DNA of 35,152 nt, taken from positions 1-35,152 of the forward strand of contig JAFTYV010000023.1 in the NCBI GenBank assembly GCA_017461225.1. Reading direction: 5' to 3'. The DNA comes from Candidatus Methanomethylophilaceae archaeon. Its GTDB lineage: Archaea > Thermoplasmatota > Thermoplasmata > Methanomassiliicoccales > Methanomethylophilaceae. Under the pieces are notes generated by a model, which worked only from the letters and a program-made list of their open reading frames with translations, did no database searches and was not told the DNA's origin. This document shows, one piece after another, positions 1 through 7,085 of the stretch; the first letter of the stretch is position 1, and each line of letters opens with the position of its first letter. Both the position numbers and the translations under genes were made by a program.

Positions 1-88
1 ACTCGCTCATCCTCTTTCCCATAACAGATTCGATTTTCTCGACGACCTCTTCGGCCATCATTTCATCGTTCTTGCAAACTGCCTTCAT
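1..88 (-). CDS. N-terminal fragment of an unidentified protein, cut by window edge
   Basis: The first 29 codons of a leftward gene start at an ATG (88-86) and run off the left edge. The visible peptide begins MKAVCKNDEMMAEEVVEKIE and looks like a soluble, charged, helical N-terminus with one Cys at residue 5. A Shine-Dalgarno GGGAGG lies 7 bases before the ATG, and a TATA-like GTTTTATC (150-157) further upstream would give a leader of about 40 bases. The product cannot be identified from this fragment. Evidence that it is a real gene is the start signal and the following open frame. Confidence 0.6.
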   Translation of the reverse strand, partial: MKAVCKNDEMMAEEVVEKIESVMGKRMSE

Positions 89-99
89 GATAATGCCTC

Positions 100-115
100 C
101 CGCTTTGACAAGCGG
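100..115 (-). promoter_or_regulatory. Leader hairpin touching the ribosome-binding site of the edge gene
   Basis: CCGCTT and AAGCGG form a perfect 6-bp stem with a 4-base loop. On the minus strand the 3' arm runs straight into the GGGAGG Shine-Dalgarno sequence of the gene starting at 88. The last stem bases are shared with the first G's of that site, so the hairpin could modulate translation. This is a structural observation only. Confidence 0.35.
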
Positions 116-197
116 ATGATATTACGCGTGCAGGTACGCGCTCATGTGTGATAAAACTTTACGGGGAGCGCGACCGCGGCCCCCGCTGGCATCACAT

Positions 198-279
198 GGT
201 CCCGGGGACGAGAACGGCGGGGACCGGGACCCCGTACCGGGCAAGTGGCGGTCCCGCCCCCTTGGATGGGACGGGACCG
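198..279 (-). terminator. GC-rich hairpin pair downstream of the alcohol dehydrogenase gene
   Basis: There are two perfect 8-bp inverted repeats: GGTCCCGG (198-205) with CCGGGACC (224-231), and CGGTCCCG (249-256) with CGGGACCG (272-279). Both are built from the same GGTCCCG unit. They lie just 3' of the alcohol dehydrogenase stop codon and are the obvious candidates for ending that transcript. No long T-run follows, so termination is inferred. Bases 89-296 hold no convincing gene. Confidence 0.4.
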
Positions 280-296
280 GGTTTCAGGATCGGTCT

Positions 297-1451
297 TCAG
301 CTGAAGATCTTCTCGAGGAGCATCTTCGCATCCTCCTCGGTGACCTTCCTGGGGGTCAGGGGGGCGAAGCACTCGGTTGTGATGTCCTTGGCGAGCGCCA
401 CCGCATCCTCCTTGGATATGCCGAAGTCGGACAGGGGTTTGATGTTGAGGCCGTCGCGGAACGCGACGTACGCGGCGGCGGCCTTGCGCCCGATCTCCTC
501 GGGGGTCTCGGTCCCGTCGAACTCCGCACCGAGGATCGTTCCGACCTTGCGCATCTTCTCGGGCACCGCGGTGGCGATGTACTCTATGGTCGCAGGACAT
601 GCGTACGCACATGCTGCACCATGGGGGATGTGGAACTTCGCACCGATCACGTGCGCCAACGAGTGTCCCACGTGTGCGCAGCAGTTGAACAGCATCCATC
701 CCCCGAGGGACGCGCAGTCCAGCATCCTCTGGCGCGACTCGATGTCGCTGCCGTCCTTGACGACACGCGGGAGGTACTCCACGACGTCCTGCATGACCTT
801 CTCGCAGATGATGTCGCTCATGGGGCCGGACAGCACGGTGGTGTACGCCTCCATGGCGTGGGAGAACACGTCGAGTCCGGTCATCATGGTGAGTCCCGGG
901 GGCATCCCGAGGGTCAGTTCGGGGTCGAGGATGATGTACTCGCTCATCGCCTTGTCACCGACGATCGGCACCTTGACCTGCGTCTCGGGGTTCGTGATGA
1001 TGATTCCGTTGGACAGCTCGCTTCCGGTTCCGGCTGTGGTGGGGATGGATATCAGACCGGGACTGTAGACCATGTTGGATGCGGGATCGGCGTAGTCGAG
1101 GATCTTGCCGGGGTTGAACCTCAGAACGGTCACACCCTTCGCGGTGTCGATGGAGCTTCCCCCTCCGATGGCGATCACACAGTCGCATCCGGAGGACTTG
1201 CACAGGTCCGCGGCGGCCTCCACGACGGTGCACGGGGGATCCGGGACGACATCGGAGTACTCCACGAAACCGATTCCGTTCGCCCTCAGGACATCGAGGA
1301 CCTTGTCCGCGATGCCGCAGGCCTTGACACCCTGGTCGAATACGACGAAGGGTTTCCCGTAACCCGCGTCCTTCAGAACCTCGGCGATCTGCGATACCGA
1401 TCCGGGGGCGGCTATGATCTTGGCTCTCTGCATCAGTGTGTATGACAGCAT
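297..1451 (-). CDS. Iron-containing (group III) alcohol dehydrogenase
   Basis: This 384-residue protein has the usual length of the Fe-ADH family (FucO/GbsB/AdhB-like), which interconverts alcohols and aldehydes with NAD(P)(H) in the cytoplasm. The nucleotide-binding GGGSSIDTAK lies near residues 96-105. The four expected metal ligands are present with family spacing: Asp194 and His198 in GLDVFSHAMEAY, His263 in GHSLAH and His277 in HIPHG. The ATG at 1451 is chosen because AGGAG lies 9 bases before it; an in-frame TTG at 1460 abuts that Shine-Dalgarno and is unlikely. The gene follows the aldehyde dehydrogenase by 16 bases, so the two form an operon and probably oxidise an alcohol to its acid, or the reverse. 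The true substrate (ethanol, choline, propanediol) cannot be read from sequence. Confidence 0.93.
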   Translation of the reverse strand: MLSYTLMQRAKIIAAPGSVSQIAEVLKDAGYGKPFVVFDQGVKACGIADKVLDVLRANGIGFVEYSDVVPDPPCTVVEAAADLCKSSGCDCVIAIGGGSSIDTAKGVTVLRFNPGKILDYADPASNMVYSPGLISIPTTAGTGSELSNGIIITNPETQVKVPIVGDKAMSEYIILDPELTLGMPPGLTMMTGLDVFSHAMEAYTTVLSGPMSDIICEKVMQDVVEYLPRVVKDGSDIESRQRMLDCASLGGWMLFNCCAHVGHSLAHVIGAKFHIPHGAACAYACPATIEYIATAVPEKMRKVGTILGAEFDGTETPEEIGRKAAAAYVAFRDGLNIKPLSDFGISKEDAVALAKDITTECFAPLTPRKVTEEDAKMLLEKIFS

Positions 1452-1467
1452 CTCTCTCAACTCCTTA

Positions 1468-2964
1468 TCACTGGGGGTAGAATCCCAACGGGGATTCCAG
1501 CGTGCTTATCTCGATGGACTTCACCTGGCGGTAGTGCTCGAGCGCGCACTTGTTGATCTCACGTCCGTATCCGGACTTCTTGTATCCACCGAAGGCGATT
1601 CCGGCGGGGACGTTGGAGCATGAATTGATCCAGACACGTCCGCTCTCGATCCTCTGTGCCACACGGAGGGCGCGGTTTATGTCCTGGGTCCATACGGCAC
1701 CTGCGAGGCCGTAGTCGGAGTCGTTGGCCATTGCGATGGCCTCCTCCTCGGTCTTGAACTTGATCACGACTGCGACGGGTCCGAAGATCTCCTCCCTTGC
1801 GACACGCATGTCGTTGGTCACATCGACGAGGAGCGTGGGGGCGACGAAGCACCCGTTGGCAAGGTCCCCTTCGGTGAGGCGGCATCCTCCGCATGCGACC
1901 CTGGCACCCTCGGATTTGCCGATCTCGATGTAGTTGAGGACGGTCTCCATCTGCTTCTCATCCACGAGGGACGCCATCTGGGTTCCCATGTCCCAGGGCA
2001 TTCCGACGTTGATCTTCTCGAAGGCCTCGACGGCCTTCTTCATGAACTCGTCGTAGATGCCCTCCTGTACGAACACACGCGATCCGGCCGCGCAGACCTC
2101 GCCCTGGTTGAACAGGATTCCGAGCTGGAGTCCGTCGATGGCCTTCTCCAGGTTGCAGTCATCGAAGAATATGTTGGGGCTCTTCCCGCCGAGCTCCAGT
2201 GTCGCGGGTATGAGTTTCTTCGCGGCGGCCTCCGCGACCTTGTAACCCACATCGGTGGAACCGGTGAACGAGAGTTTGCGGATGTCGGGATGGTCCAGGA
2301 GGTACTGTCCCGATCTGGATCCGGAACCGGTGACCACGTTGATCACTCCCGGGGGGACTATGTCCTGGATGATCTCCATCAGGACGAGTGCGCTGAGGGA
2401 GGTCACGGACGAGGGTTTGAAGACGACGGTGTTCCCTGCGGCGAGTGCCGGTGCGAGCTTCCATGATCCTATCATCAGGGGGAAGTTCCACGGAACGATC
2501 TGGCCGACCACTCCGAGGGGCTCGTGGACCATCATCGCGATGGTGTTGGAATCCACCTTGGTGACCGCTCCCTCCTCTCCGCGGATGAGTCCGGCGTAGT
2601 ACCTGAACTGGTCTGCGGTGGTGGGGATGTCGATGATCGTGGTCTCGCGTATGGGTTTGGCGACATCCATCGCCTCGATCATGGCGAGACGCTCCGCGTT
2701 GGCGTCGATTGCATCCGCGATCTTGTTGAGGATGGCCGCCCTCTCGGCGGGCATCTTCGCGGCCCACGAGGGGAACGCCTCCCATGCGGCCTTCACGGCG
2801 GCATCCACATCGGCCTCCGTCGCCTCTGCGCACTCTGCGAGGACCTGGCCGTTCGCGGCGCATCTGGCCACGAACTTGCCACCATCGGATGCGGGAACCC
2901 ACTCCCCTCCGATGAACAGGCCGTACTCCTTCTCGAGTTTCATGATCTCTTCCACATTGGACAT
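1468..2964 (-). CDS. NAD(P)-dependent aldehyde dehydrogenase
   Basis: A 498-residue ALDH-superfamily enzyme that oxidises an aldehyde to a carboxylic acid. Visible catalytic features are Asn160 in PWNF, Lys183 in FKPSS, the general base Glu257 in LELGGKSP and the nucleophile Cys291 in NQGEVCAAG. The segment IDIPTTADQFRYYAGLIRGE resembles the ExaC/AcoD acetaldehyde dehydrogenase group, which hints at acetaldehyde, although betaine aldehyde enzymes are also close. The open frame continues upstream to 3291, but that part is low-complexity Arg/Ser/Pro with no ALDH character. A TATA box 26 bases before the ATG at 2964 supports a leaderless start there. An alternative is the ATG at 2943, preceded by GGAAGAG. 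It is the first gene of an operon with the alcohol dehydrogenase. Confidence 0.93.
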   Translation of the reverse strand: MSNVEEIMKLEKEYGLFIGGEWVPASDGGKFVARCAANGQVLAECAEATEADVDAAVKAAWEAFPSWAAKMPAERAAILNKIADAIDANAERLAMIEAMDVAKPIRETTIIDIPTTADQFRYYAGLIRGEEGAVTKVDSNTIAMMVHEPLGVVGQIVPWNFPLMIGSWKLAPALAAGNTVVFKPSSVTSLSALVLMEIIQDIVPPGVINVVTGSGSRSGQYLLDHPDIRKLSFTGSTDVGYKVAEAAAKKLIPATLELGGKSPNIFFDDCNLEKAIDGLQLGILFNQGEVCAAGSRVFVQEGIYDEFMKKAVEAFEKINVGMPWDMGTQMASLVDEKQMETVLNYIEIGKSEGARVACGGCRLTEGDLANGCFVAPTLLVDVTNDMRVAREEIFGPVAVVIKFKTEEEAIAMANDSDYGLAGAVWTQDINRALRVAQRIESGRVWINSCSNVPAGIAFGGYKKSGYGREINKCALEHYRQVKSIEISTLESPLGFYPQ

Positions 2965-2986
2965 ACCGTGCGAATGATTATCATGG

Positions 2987-2994
2987 TATTTAAA
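2987..2994 (-). promoter_or_regulatory. TATA box of the ALDH-ADH operon
   Basis: TTTAAATA on the minus strand is centred 26 bases upstream of the ATG at 2964, the spacing expected for an archaeal promoter that starts transcription at the start codon (leaderless). Bases 2995-3082, up to the end of the DUF123 gene, hold nothing else I can recognise. Confidence 0.6.
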
Positions 2995-3082
2995 TGTGTG
3001 ACATGTTGTAGCATGGCACGCTTCCGAATGTACGAAGATCGACCCAGAGGTGTTTTCGACGATGTGGGCCGATGACCGGGGA

Positions 3083-3514
3083 TCAGATGATGCCGGGGTG
3101 CGTGTGTCCGCCCCACGGATGCAGGCCCGCGGATGAAACAAGGACGGACAGCGACCCGGGATCCGCACGGAAAAGATGGGTGCGGCAGCGGCAGTCCGAA
3201 CATCCGAATCCGTCGACCGCGGGGACCATGCCGCCCTCGCACGCCATGCGAGCCAGGGTGCACTCCGGCACGGGGTCCGGATACGACTCATATGCGTACA
3301 CGCCGTCCGCGGCGAGGGTCAGCCGATCTATGTGCCAGCGCACCGACTTGTCCCTCGAGGTGTGCCTGGAGATGCGCTGATCCAGGCCGCCCATCGCACT
3401 GCCGACGTAGCAGTACGTGCCGGCCCGCAGGTTTACGGTGCCCAGGGCCCCGACATCCAACACGGTGTCGGAGCCCAGGGTCACCACGAGGACGTACGTT
3501 CCCGGACGCCTCAT
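3083..3514 (-). CDS. DUF123 (GIY-YIG-like nuclease fold) protein
   Basis: This 143-residue protein matches the archaeal DUF123 family: GTYVLVV at residues 5-11, then GTYCYVGSAMGG at 32-43 and an RWHIDRL motif at 59-65. DUF123 has a GIY-YIG-like fold and occurs alone or fused to endonuclease III, so a DNA-repair role is likely but unproven. The C-terminus carries five Cys/His-rich positions (CEGG, GCSDCRC) that could bind metal. It is the last gene of the MCR-activation operon: its ATG overlaps the mmp7 stop (ATGA) and is preceded by GGGAG in the mmp7 coding sequence. Its presence there is probably transcriptional convenience rather than a role in methanogenesis. Confidence 0.8.
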   Translation of the reverse strand: MRRPGTYVLVVTLGSDTVLDVGALGTVNLRAGTYCYVGSAMGGLDQRISRHTSRDKSVRWHIDRLTLAADGVYAYESYPDPVPECTLARMACEGGMVPAVDGFGCSDCRCRTHLFRADPGSLSVLVSSAGLHPWGGHTHPGII

Positions 3515-4452
3515 CTCCCGGCCTTCAGGTCCTCGTCCCTGACCTGCGAGCGGGTCTTGATGCGGACGATGACGCTGCTGTCGTCGATCTTGGAGGGGCT
3601 TATGTCGGCCACCTCCCCGAGCCTGCGACCGTAGACCATCACGTTCTCCAGGTACTCGCGGTGCTCGGAATAGGGTATCTTGATCCTGAGTCCGTCCAGA
3701 TGGAGCACCATCGGTGCCGGCCTCAGGCACATGTCTATGGGTTCGTAGTTCTCGAGGATCTGCTTGACCTCGGACGGATGGACGAACAGGGGGTCCTCCT
3801 CCAGGCTCCTCTTCTTGTCCCTCAGGACCGCCTCGAGCGTGTCCGCGATCTCCTCCAGCTTGGCCCTCTCGGGAGGGGTCCTCATCCTGGAGGCCTTGCG
3901 GCCCACACCGGACACGATGGCCTCGCAGCAGTCGTCTATGCCCTCGGGCTGGGGTCCGGTGACGAGGACCACGGGGACGTGGATGTCGCGGACCAGGTCG
4001 GCCTTGGCCTCGACGCAGCTCTTGAAGTTGCCCATGACGAAGATCGCCGCGTCGTACTCGTCGACGATCTCCCTCTCCGTCCTGGAGATCTGGGCGGTGG
4101 CCTTCCCCCTGCCCCTCGCCATGCCCATGACGACGGTGATGGAACCGTAGCGCCTGAGCTCCTCGGCGATGTCGCAGATCGGGTGGGGCATGTGGTGCCT
4201 GCCGAGGGTGGGTCCCACGACGGCGATTTCGGTGCCCGCGAGGGGGACGTCCTTGACGACACCCCCGATGTCCACGCACACCCTGGACACGGCCTCCTTG
4301 TCCTCCTCCGGGATGGACATGATGACGGTCAGCATCTGGGAGCTCCTGTTCTTCTGGAGCACGACCCCTCCGACGTCCTCGATTATCTCGAAGAGCTCCT
4401 CGGAGCGGTAGACGCCCCCGTCGTACATCATGACCTCAAACAACGGCGGCAC
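3511..4452 (-). CDS. mmp7: Methanogenesis marker protein 7 (Mmp7), MCR activation complex
   Basis: This 313-residue protein is recognisable as methanogenesis marker 7, known from the family as a component of the ATP-dependent methyl-CoM reductase activation complex (component A3a). It has the N-terminal pattern MMYDGGVY (residues 8-15), AGTEIAVVGPT (72-82), RHHMPHPICDIAEELRR (85-101) with His86/87/90 and Cys93, then EYDAAIFVMGNFKSC (132-146). The middle region is strikingly similar to McrC (see findings), so Mmp7 looks like McrC with extra N- and C-terminal domains. The start is uncertain: GTG 4452 overlaps mmp17 by 17 bases; TTG 4443 is preceded by GGGGGGTG and would give MFEVMMYDGG, which suits the family; ATG 4431 follows GAGGT closely. 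Residue numbers use 4452. Confidence 0.92.
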   Translation of the reverse strand: MPPLFEVMMYDGGVYRSEELFEIIEDVGGVVLQKNRSSQMLTVIMSIPEEDKEAVSRVCVDIGGVVKDVPLAGTEIAVVGPTLGRHHMPHPICDIAEELRRYGSITVVMGMARGRGKATAQISRTEREIVDEYDAAIFVMGNFKSCVEAKADLVRDIHVPVVLVTGPQPEGIDDCCEAIVSGVGRKASRMRTPPERAKLEEIADTLEAVLRDKKRSLEEDPLFVHPSEVKQILENYEPIDMCLRPAPMVLHLDGLRIKIPYSEHREYLENVMVYGRRLGEVADISPSKIDDSSVIVRIKTRSQVRDEDLKAGR

Positions 4453-5002
4453 CCCCCATGGACTCGTGGACCTCGCGGCCCACCTGCACCATCTCCGGGA
4501 GGAGAATCTCCTCCGTGGCGATCACGGTTATGACGTTGCCGTCCACCAGGGTGCGGCGGTTCTTGATGCCCTCGGGCATCGTCCTCCAGATCGCACCCAT
4601 GATCTCGCGCCTGTCCTCCTCCCCGGAGGATACGATCATCTCGGCCATGTCCGACTCCTTCGCACCCGTCACGTCTATGTCGAAACGGGTCTGCTGGTAC
4701 ACGTTGGACCTGCCGTACCTCGCCCAGAGTGCGGCGAGGATGTCGGGGGCGTAGCGCTCCTGCGTGATGGTCACGTGCACGCCCGTGGACTCCATCCTCA
4801 CGGTGGACACGTCGGCGATGCTCTTGCTGCCGGGCTCCGCCCTGAGGGCGATCGAGAACACGAACAGGGGGACCGAGGGTCTCAGGACCAGCTTCACCCT
4901 GTCGATGAGGACGGCCTTGTTGAGGTCGTTCATGATCTCCTCGAAGAGCTTCGAGTAGACGTCGGAACCGTACTGCTCGTCCCCTGTCACCTCTATCTCC
5001 AT
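4436..5002 (-). CDS. mmp17: Methanogenesis marker protein 17 (Mmp17)
   Basis: This 188-residue protein corresponds to methanogenesis marker 17, a methanogen-restricted family found with Mmp3, Mmp7 and McrC in the MCR activation complex. Recognisable features are an N-terminal IEVTGDEQYG, a central RYAPDILAALWARYGRSNVY (residues about 82-101) and VTGAKESDMAEMI. It has no Cys-rich motif, so it is more likely structural or an MCR contact than cluster-binding. The ATG at 5002 lies 9 bases after the mmp15 stop, with GAGGGG just upstream. The gene continues the activation operon and its end overlaps the start of mmp7. Its biochemical role is unknown. Confidence 0.88.
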   Translation of the reverse strand: MEIEVTGDEQYGSDVYSKLFEEIMNDLNKAVLIDRVKLVLRPSVPLFVFSIALRAEPGSKSIADVSTVRMESTGVHVTITQERYAPDILAALWARYGRSNVYQQTRFDIDVTGAKESDMAEMIVSSGEEDRREIMGAIWRTMPEGIKNRRTLVDGNVITVIATEEILLPEMVQVGREVHESMGGAAVV

Positions 5003-5011
5003 CTGATCCCC

Positions 5012-6235
5012 TCACAGGAGTCCGGAGCTCAGGAGCGCGCCGCCGACCGCACCGATGTACTGGGAGTCCGGCGGGACGATCGGCCTCTCACCCAGGACCT
5101 CACCGACTGCGGTGACCAGACCCGAGATGAGGGACGTGCCTCCGACCTGGATGATCGGGCGCCTGACGTCGATCTCCTGGAGCTGCTGTTCGTAGACCTG
5201 CTCGGCGACGGAGTGGCACGCCGCGGCGGCGACGTCCTCGAACCTCTTCCCCTCCCCCAGGGTGGTGACGAGGTCCTGGATACCGAAGACGGAGCAGTAG
5301 GAGTTCATCTTGGCGTTCCTCCAGTTGCCCTGGTCCGCGAGGGCACCCAGCTGGGTGACCTCGATCTTGAGCCTCTTGGATGTCATCTCGAGGAACCTGC
5401 CGGACGCACCGGCGCAGATGCCGCCCATGGTGAAGTTGTCGGGTACACCGTCGCGGACGGTGATGGCCTTGTTGTCCATACCACCGATGTCGATGATGGT
5501 GGCCTCGCCCCTCTGCTTATCGGCGAGCCACACGGCGCCCTTGGAGTTGACGGTGAGCTCCTCCTGGACCAGCTTCGCGTTGAAGTGGTCGCCGAGGGTG
5601 AAGCGCCCGTAGCCGGTGGTTCCGATGGCCTCGACCTGCTTCATCTCGATGCCGGCCATCTCCAACGCGTTGTTGAGGACCAGTGTGGCGGACGCCACGA
5701 CATCCCCTGACGGGGTCCAGTCCTTGCCGATGATCTTGTTGTTCTCCATCACCACGGCCTTGGTCGTGGACGATCCGGAGTCGATACCGACGGTGATGCC
5801 GGTCTGCCTCTCCCTGGCGAGGAGCTCCTTCCTGGTGACGATGGTGACCAGCGCCTCCATCCTGGTCAGGAGCTGGGACGCCTTGAGCCTCTCCGTGAAG
5901 GAGTACGTGACCACGGGCAGCCTGGTGTTCTCCTGGATGAACCTCCTGAGCTCGTTCCTGACCAGTGCGGCCTCGGCGCACCTGAAGCAGGTTGTGATGA
6001 ACACGGCGTCGGCATCGTACTTGCCGTCCGCGAGCTGGGCGGCCCTGGCGATCATCAGCTTGAGCTGCGGGGAGCGGGGGTTGAACCCGAACCTCCTGAC
6101 GGCGTCGTCGATGTCCGCTGCGGATACGTCGGGGTAGACGATCTTCGCCCCGACGGACCTTGCCGCCTTCTCGATCTCGTACTGGACGCTGCTGTACTCG
6201 GTACCGCAGGACAACTGTGCGATCTTTATCGTCAT
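5012..6235 (-). CDS. mmp15: Methanogenesis marker protein 15, BadF/HgdC-type ATPase
   Basis: A 407-residue protein in two parts. Residues 148-407 form an ASKHA-fold ATPase of the BadF/BadG/BcrA/HgdC family: phosphate loop DSGSSTTKA (152-160), IDIGGMDNK (248-256) and GGTSLISG (365-372). The two cysteines that hold the inter-subunit [4Fe-4S] cluster in HgdC are conserved, Cys274 in [12 protein letters not shown] and Cys314 in [10 protein letters not shown]. Such ATPases couple ATP hydrolysis to low-potential electron transfer, which suits reduction of F430 to Ni(I). Residues 1-130 are a separate alpha/beta domain with Cys83-x-x-Cys86 in TTCFRC, reminiscent of 2-hydroxyacyl-CoA dehydratase subunits and of Mmp7. 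The ATG overlaps the mmp5 stop (ATGA). Membership of the MCR-activation group is established; the electron-transfer role is inferred. Confidence 0.92.
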   Translation of the reverse strand: MTIKIAQLSCGTEYSSVQYEIEKAARSVGAKIVYPDVSAADIDDAVRRFGFNPRSPQLKLMIARAAQLADGKYDADAVFITTCFRCAEAALVRNELRRFIQENTRLPVVTYSFTERLKASQLLTRMEALVTIVTRKELLARERQTGITVGIDSGSSTTKAVVMENNKIIGKDWTPSGDVVASATLVLNNALEMAGIEMKQVEAIGTTGYGRFTLGDHFNAKLVQEELTVNSKGAVWLADKQRGEATIIDIGGMDNKAITVRDGVPDNFTMGGICAGASGRFLEMTSKRLKIEVTQLGALADQGNWRNAKMNSYCSVFGIQDLVTTLGEGKRFEDVAAAACHSVAEQVYEQQLQEIDVRRPIIQVGGTSLISGLVTAVGEVLGERPIVPPDSQYIGAVGGALLSSGLL

Positions 6236-6666
6236 TCCAATCCCTCCAGGAACTCCCTGGTCTGCGCCACGAAGTCCACCGCCTGCTCGTCCGTCTCCGG
6301 ATACGACACGTGGAACGTGGGGATGCCGCGCCTCTTGATCAGGTACTTCACCATGAGGTTGGAGCGCTCGCATCCGACGCAACCGAAGCTGTAGGGGCAG
6401 TCGTCCATGATGATGGCCGCATCCGCCTCCTCTATGAGGGGGCCCCAGACGGCGAGCCTCCCCCTGATTCCGGAGGGGACCTCCACTCCGGCGTACTTGA
6501 GTCCCCTGACGACGTCGTCCAGGGTGACGTTCATGGGCGGCATGTCAACCTCCAGGTTGTCCACCCTCTCCTGAATGGCCGCCATGGCGCTGAGCGGTTC
6601 GTGTCCGAACCTCTCCACCAGATCGAACAGCACGAGGCTGTTGGGCGGGTCTATGAAGATCTTCAT
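6232..6666 (-). CDS. mmp5: Methanogenesis marker protein 5 (Mmp5)
   Basis: This 144-residue protein is methanogenesis marker 5: [20 protein letters not shown] at the N-terminus, [20 protein letters not shown] at 56-75 and the Cys motif [10 protein letters not shown] (Cys90, Cys96, Cys99). The three cysteines, following a DAAIIM strand and preceding a GIP turn, suggest metal or cluster binding. It is an MCR-activation-associated family of unknown mechanism. Start and stop are both nested: its ATG overlaps the mmp6 stop (TGATG) and its TGA overlaps the mmp15 start. The open frame extends upstream to 6960, but that part is out-of-frame mmp6. Confidence 0.92.
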   Translation of the reverse strand: MKIFIDPPNSLVLFDLVERFGHEPLSAMAAIQERVDNLEVDMPPMNVTLDDVVRGLKYAGVEVPSGIRGRLAVWGPLIEEADAAIIMDDCPYSFGCVGCERSNLMVKYLIKRRGIPTFHVSYPETDEQAVDFVAQTREFLEGLE

Positions 6667-7085
6667 CACTGCACCTCGCAAATCCTTTTGAAATCGTTTA
6701 CGGGGATGCGCTTCCTCTCGGCCGGAGCCTCGTACTTGGCACCCCTCTCTATGTTCTCCAATCCGTACTGTATCCTGGAGAGGAGCTCCCACTCCTCCTC
6801 CAGCTGTGCGTACCCGGGCCTGGTCCCGTGCTGGGCACGGCACCTCCTGGGGTCGCTGCAGGGGTACGCCCTCACCTTCGAGAACACCTCGTTGGGGTAC
6901 GTCTCCCTGACCTTCGACAGGATGTCCAGGACGAGTTCCCTGGGTCCCTCCACGAGGCACCCGTAGCAGGTCTCCTTGACGATCGCCGCCGCACCGAAGG
7001 CGTGCACCATGCGGACCAGCTGGTCCGGGGTCAGCATCGACCTCGGCGATATCATGAACAGCCTTGTCTCCCTCTCCTGGCTCAT
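6666..7085 (-). CDS. mmp6: Methanogenesis marker protein 6 (Mmp6)
   Basis: This 139-residue protein is methanogenesis marker 6, recognisable by RLFMISPRSMLTPDQLVRMV (residues 8-27), VKETCYGCLVEGPRE (36-50) and FSKVRAYPCSDPRRCRAQHG (68-87). Cys40 and Cys43 form a CxxC, and Cys76 and Cys82 a second pair, so iron-sulfur or zinc binding is plausible. The family is specific to methanogens and related alkane-metabolising archaea and travels with Mmp5 and the MCR activation genes. Its ATG overlaps the mmp3 stop (ATGA), with GGAGG in the end of mmp3 as ribosome-binding site. Exact function unknown. Confidence 0.9.
   Translation of the reverse strand: MSQERETRLFMISPRSMLTPDQLVRMVHAFGAAAIVKETCYGCLVEGPRELVLDILSKVRETYPNEVFSKVRAYPCSDPRRCRAQHGTRPGYAQLEEEWELLSRIQYGLENIERGAKYEAPAERKRIPVNDFKRICEVQ

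Noticed and set aside
2965-3291. 109-codon N-terminal extension of the aldehyde dehydrogenase frame
   Set aside because: Arg/Ser/Pro-rich low-complexity sequence unlike ALDH or a signal peptide; the TATA box at 2987-2994 lies inside it and points to the start at 2964.
3515-4279. Frame extending the DUF123 gene upstream through mmp7
   Set aside because: This part is out of phase with mmp7 and is Arg/Gly/His-rich. The DUF123 domain begins right at the ATG overlapping the mmp7 stop.
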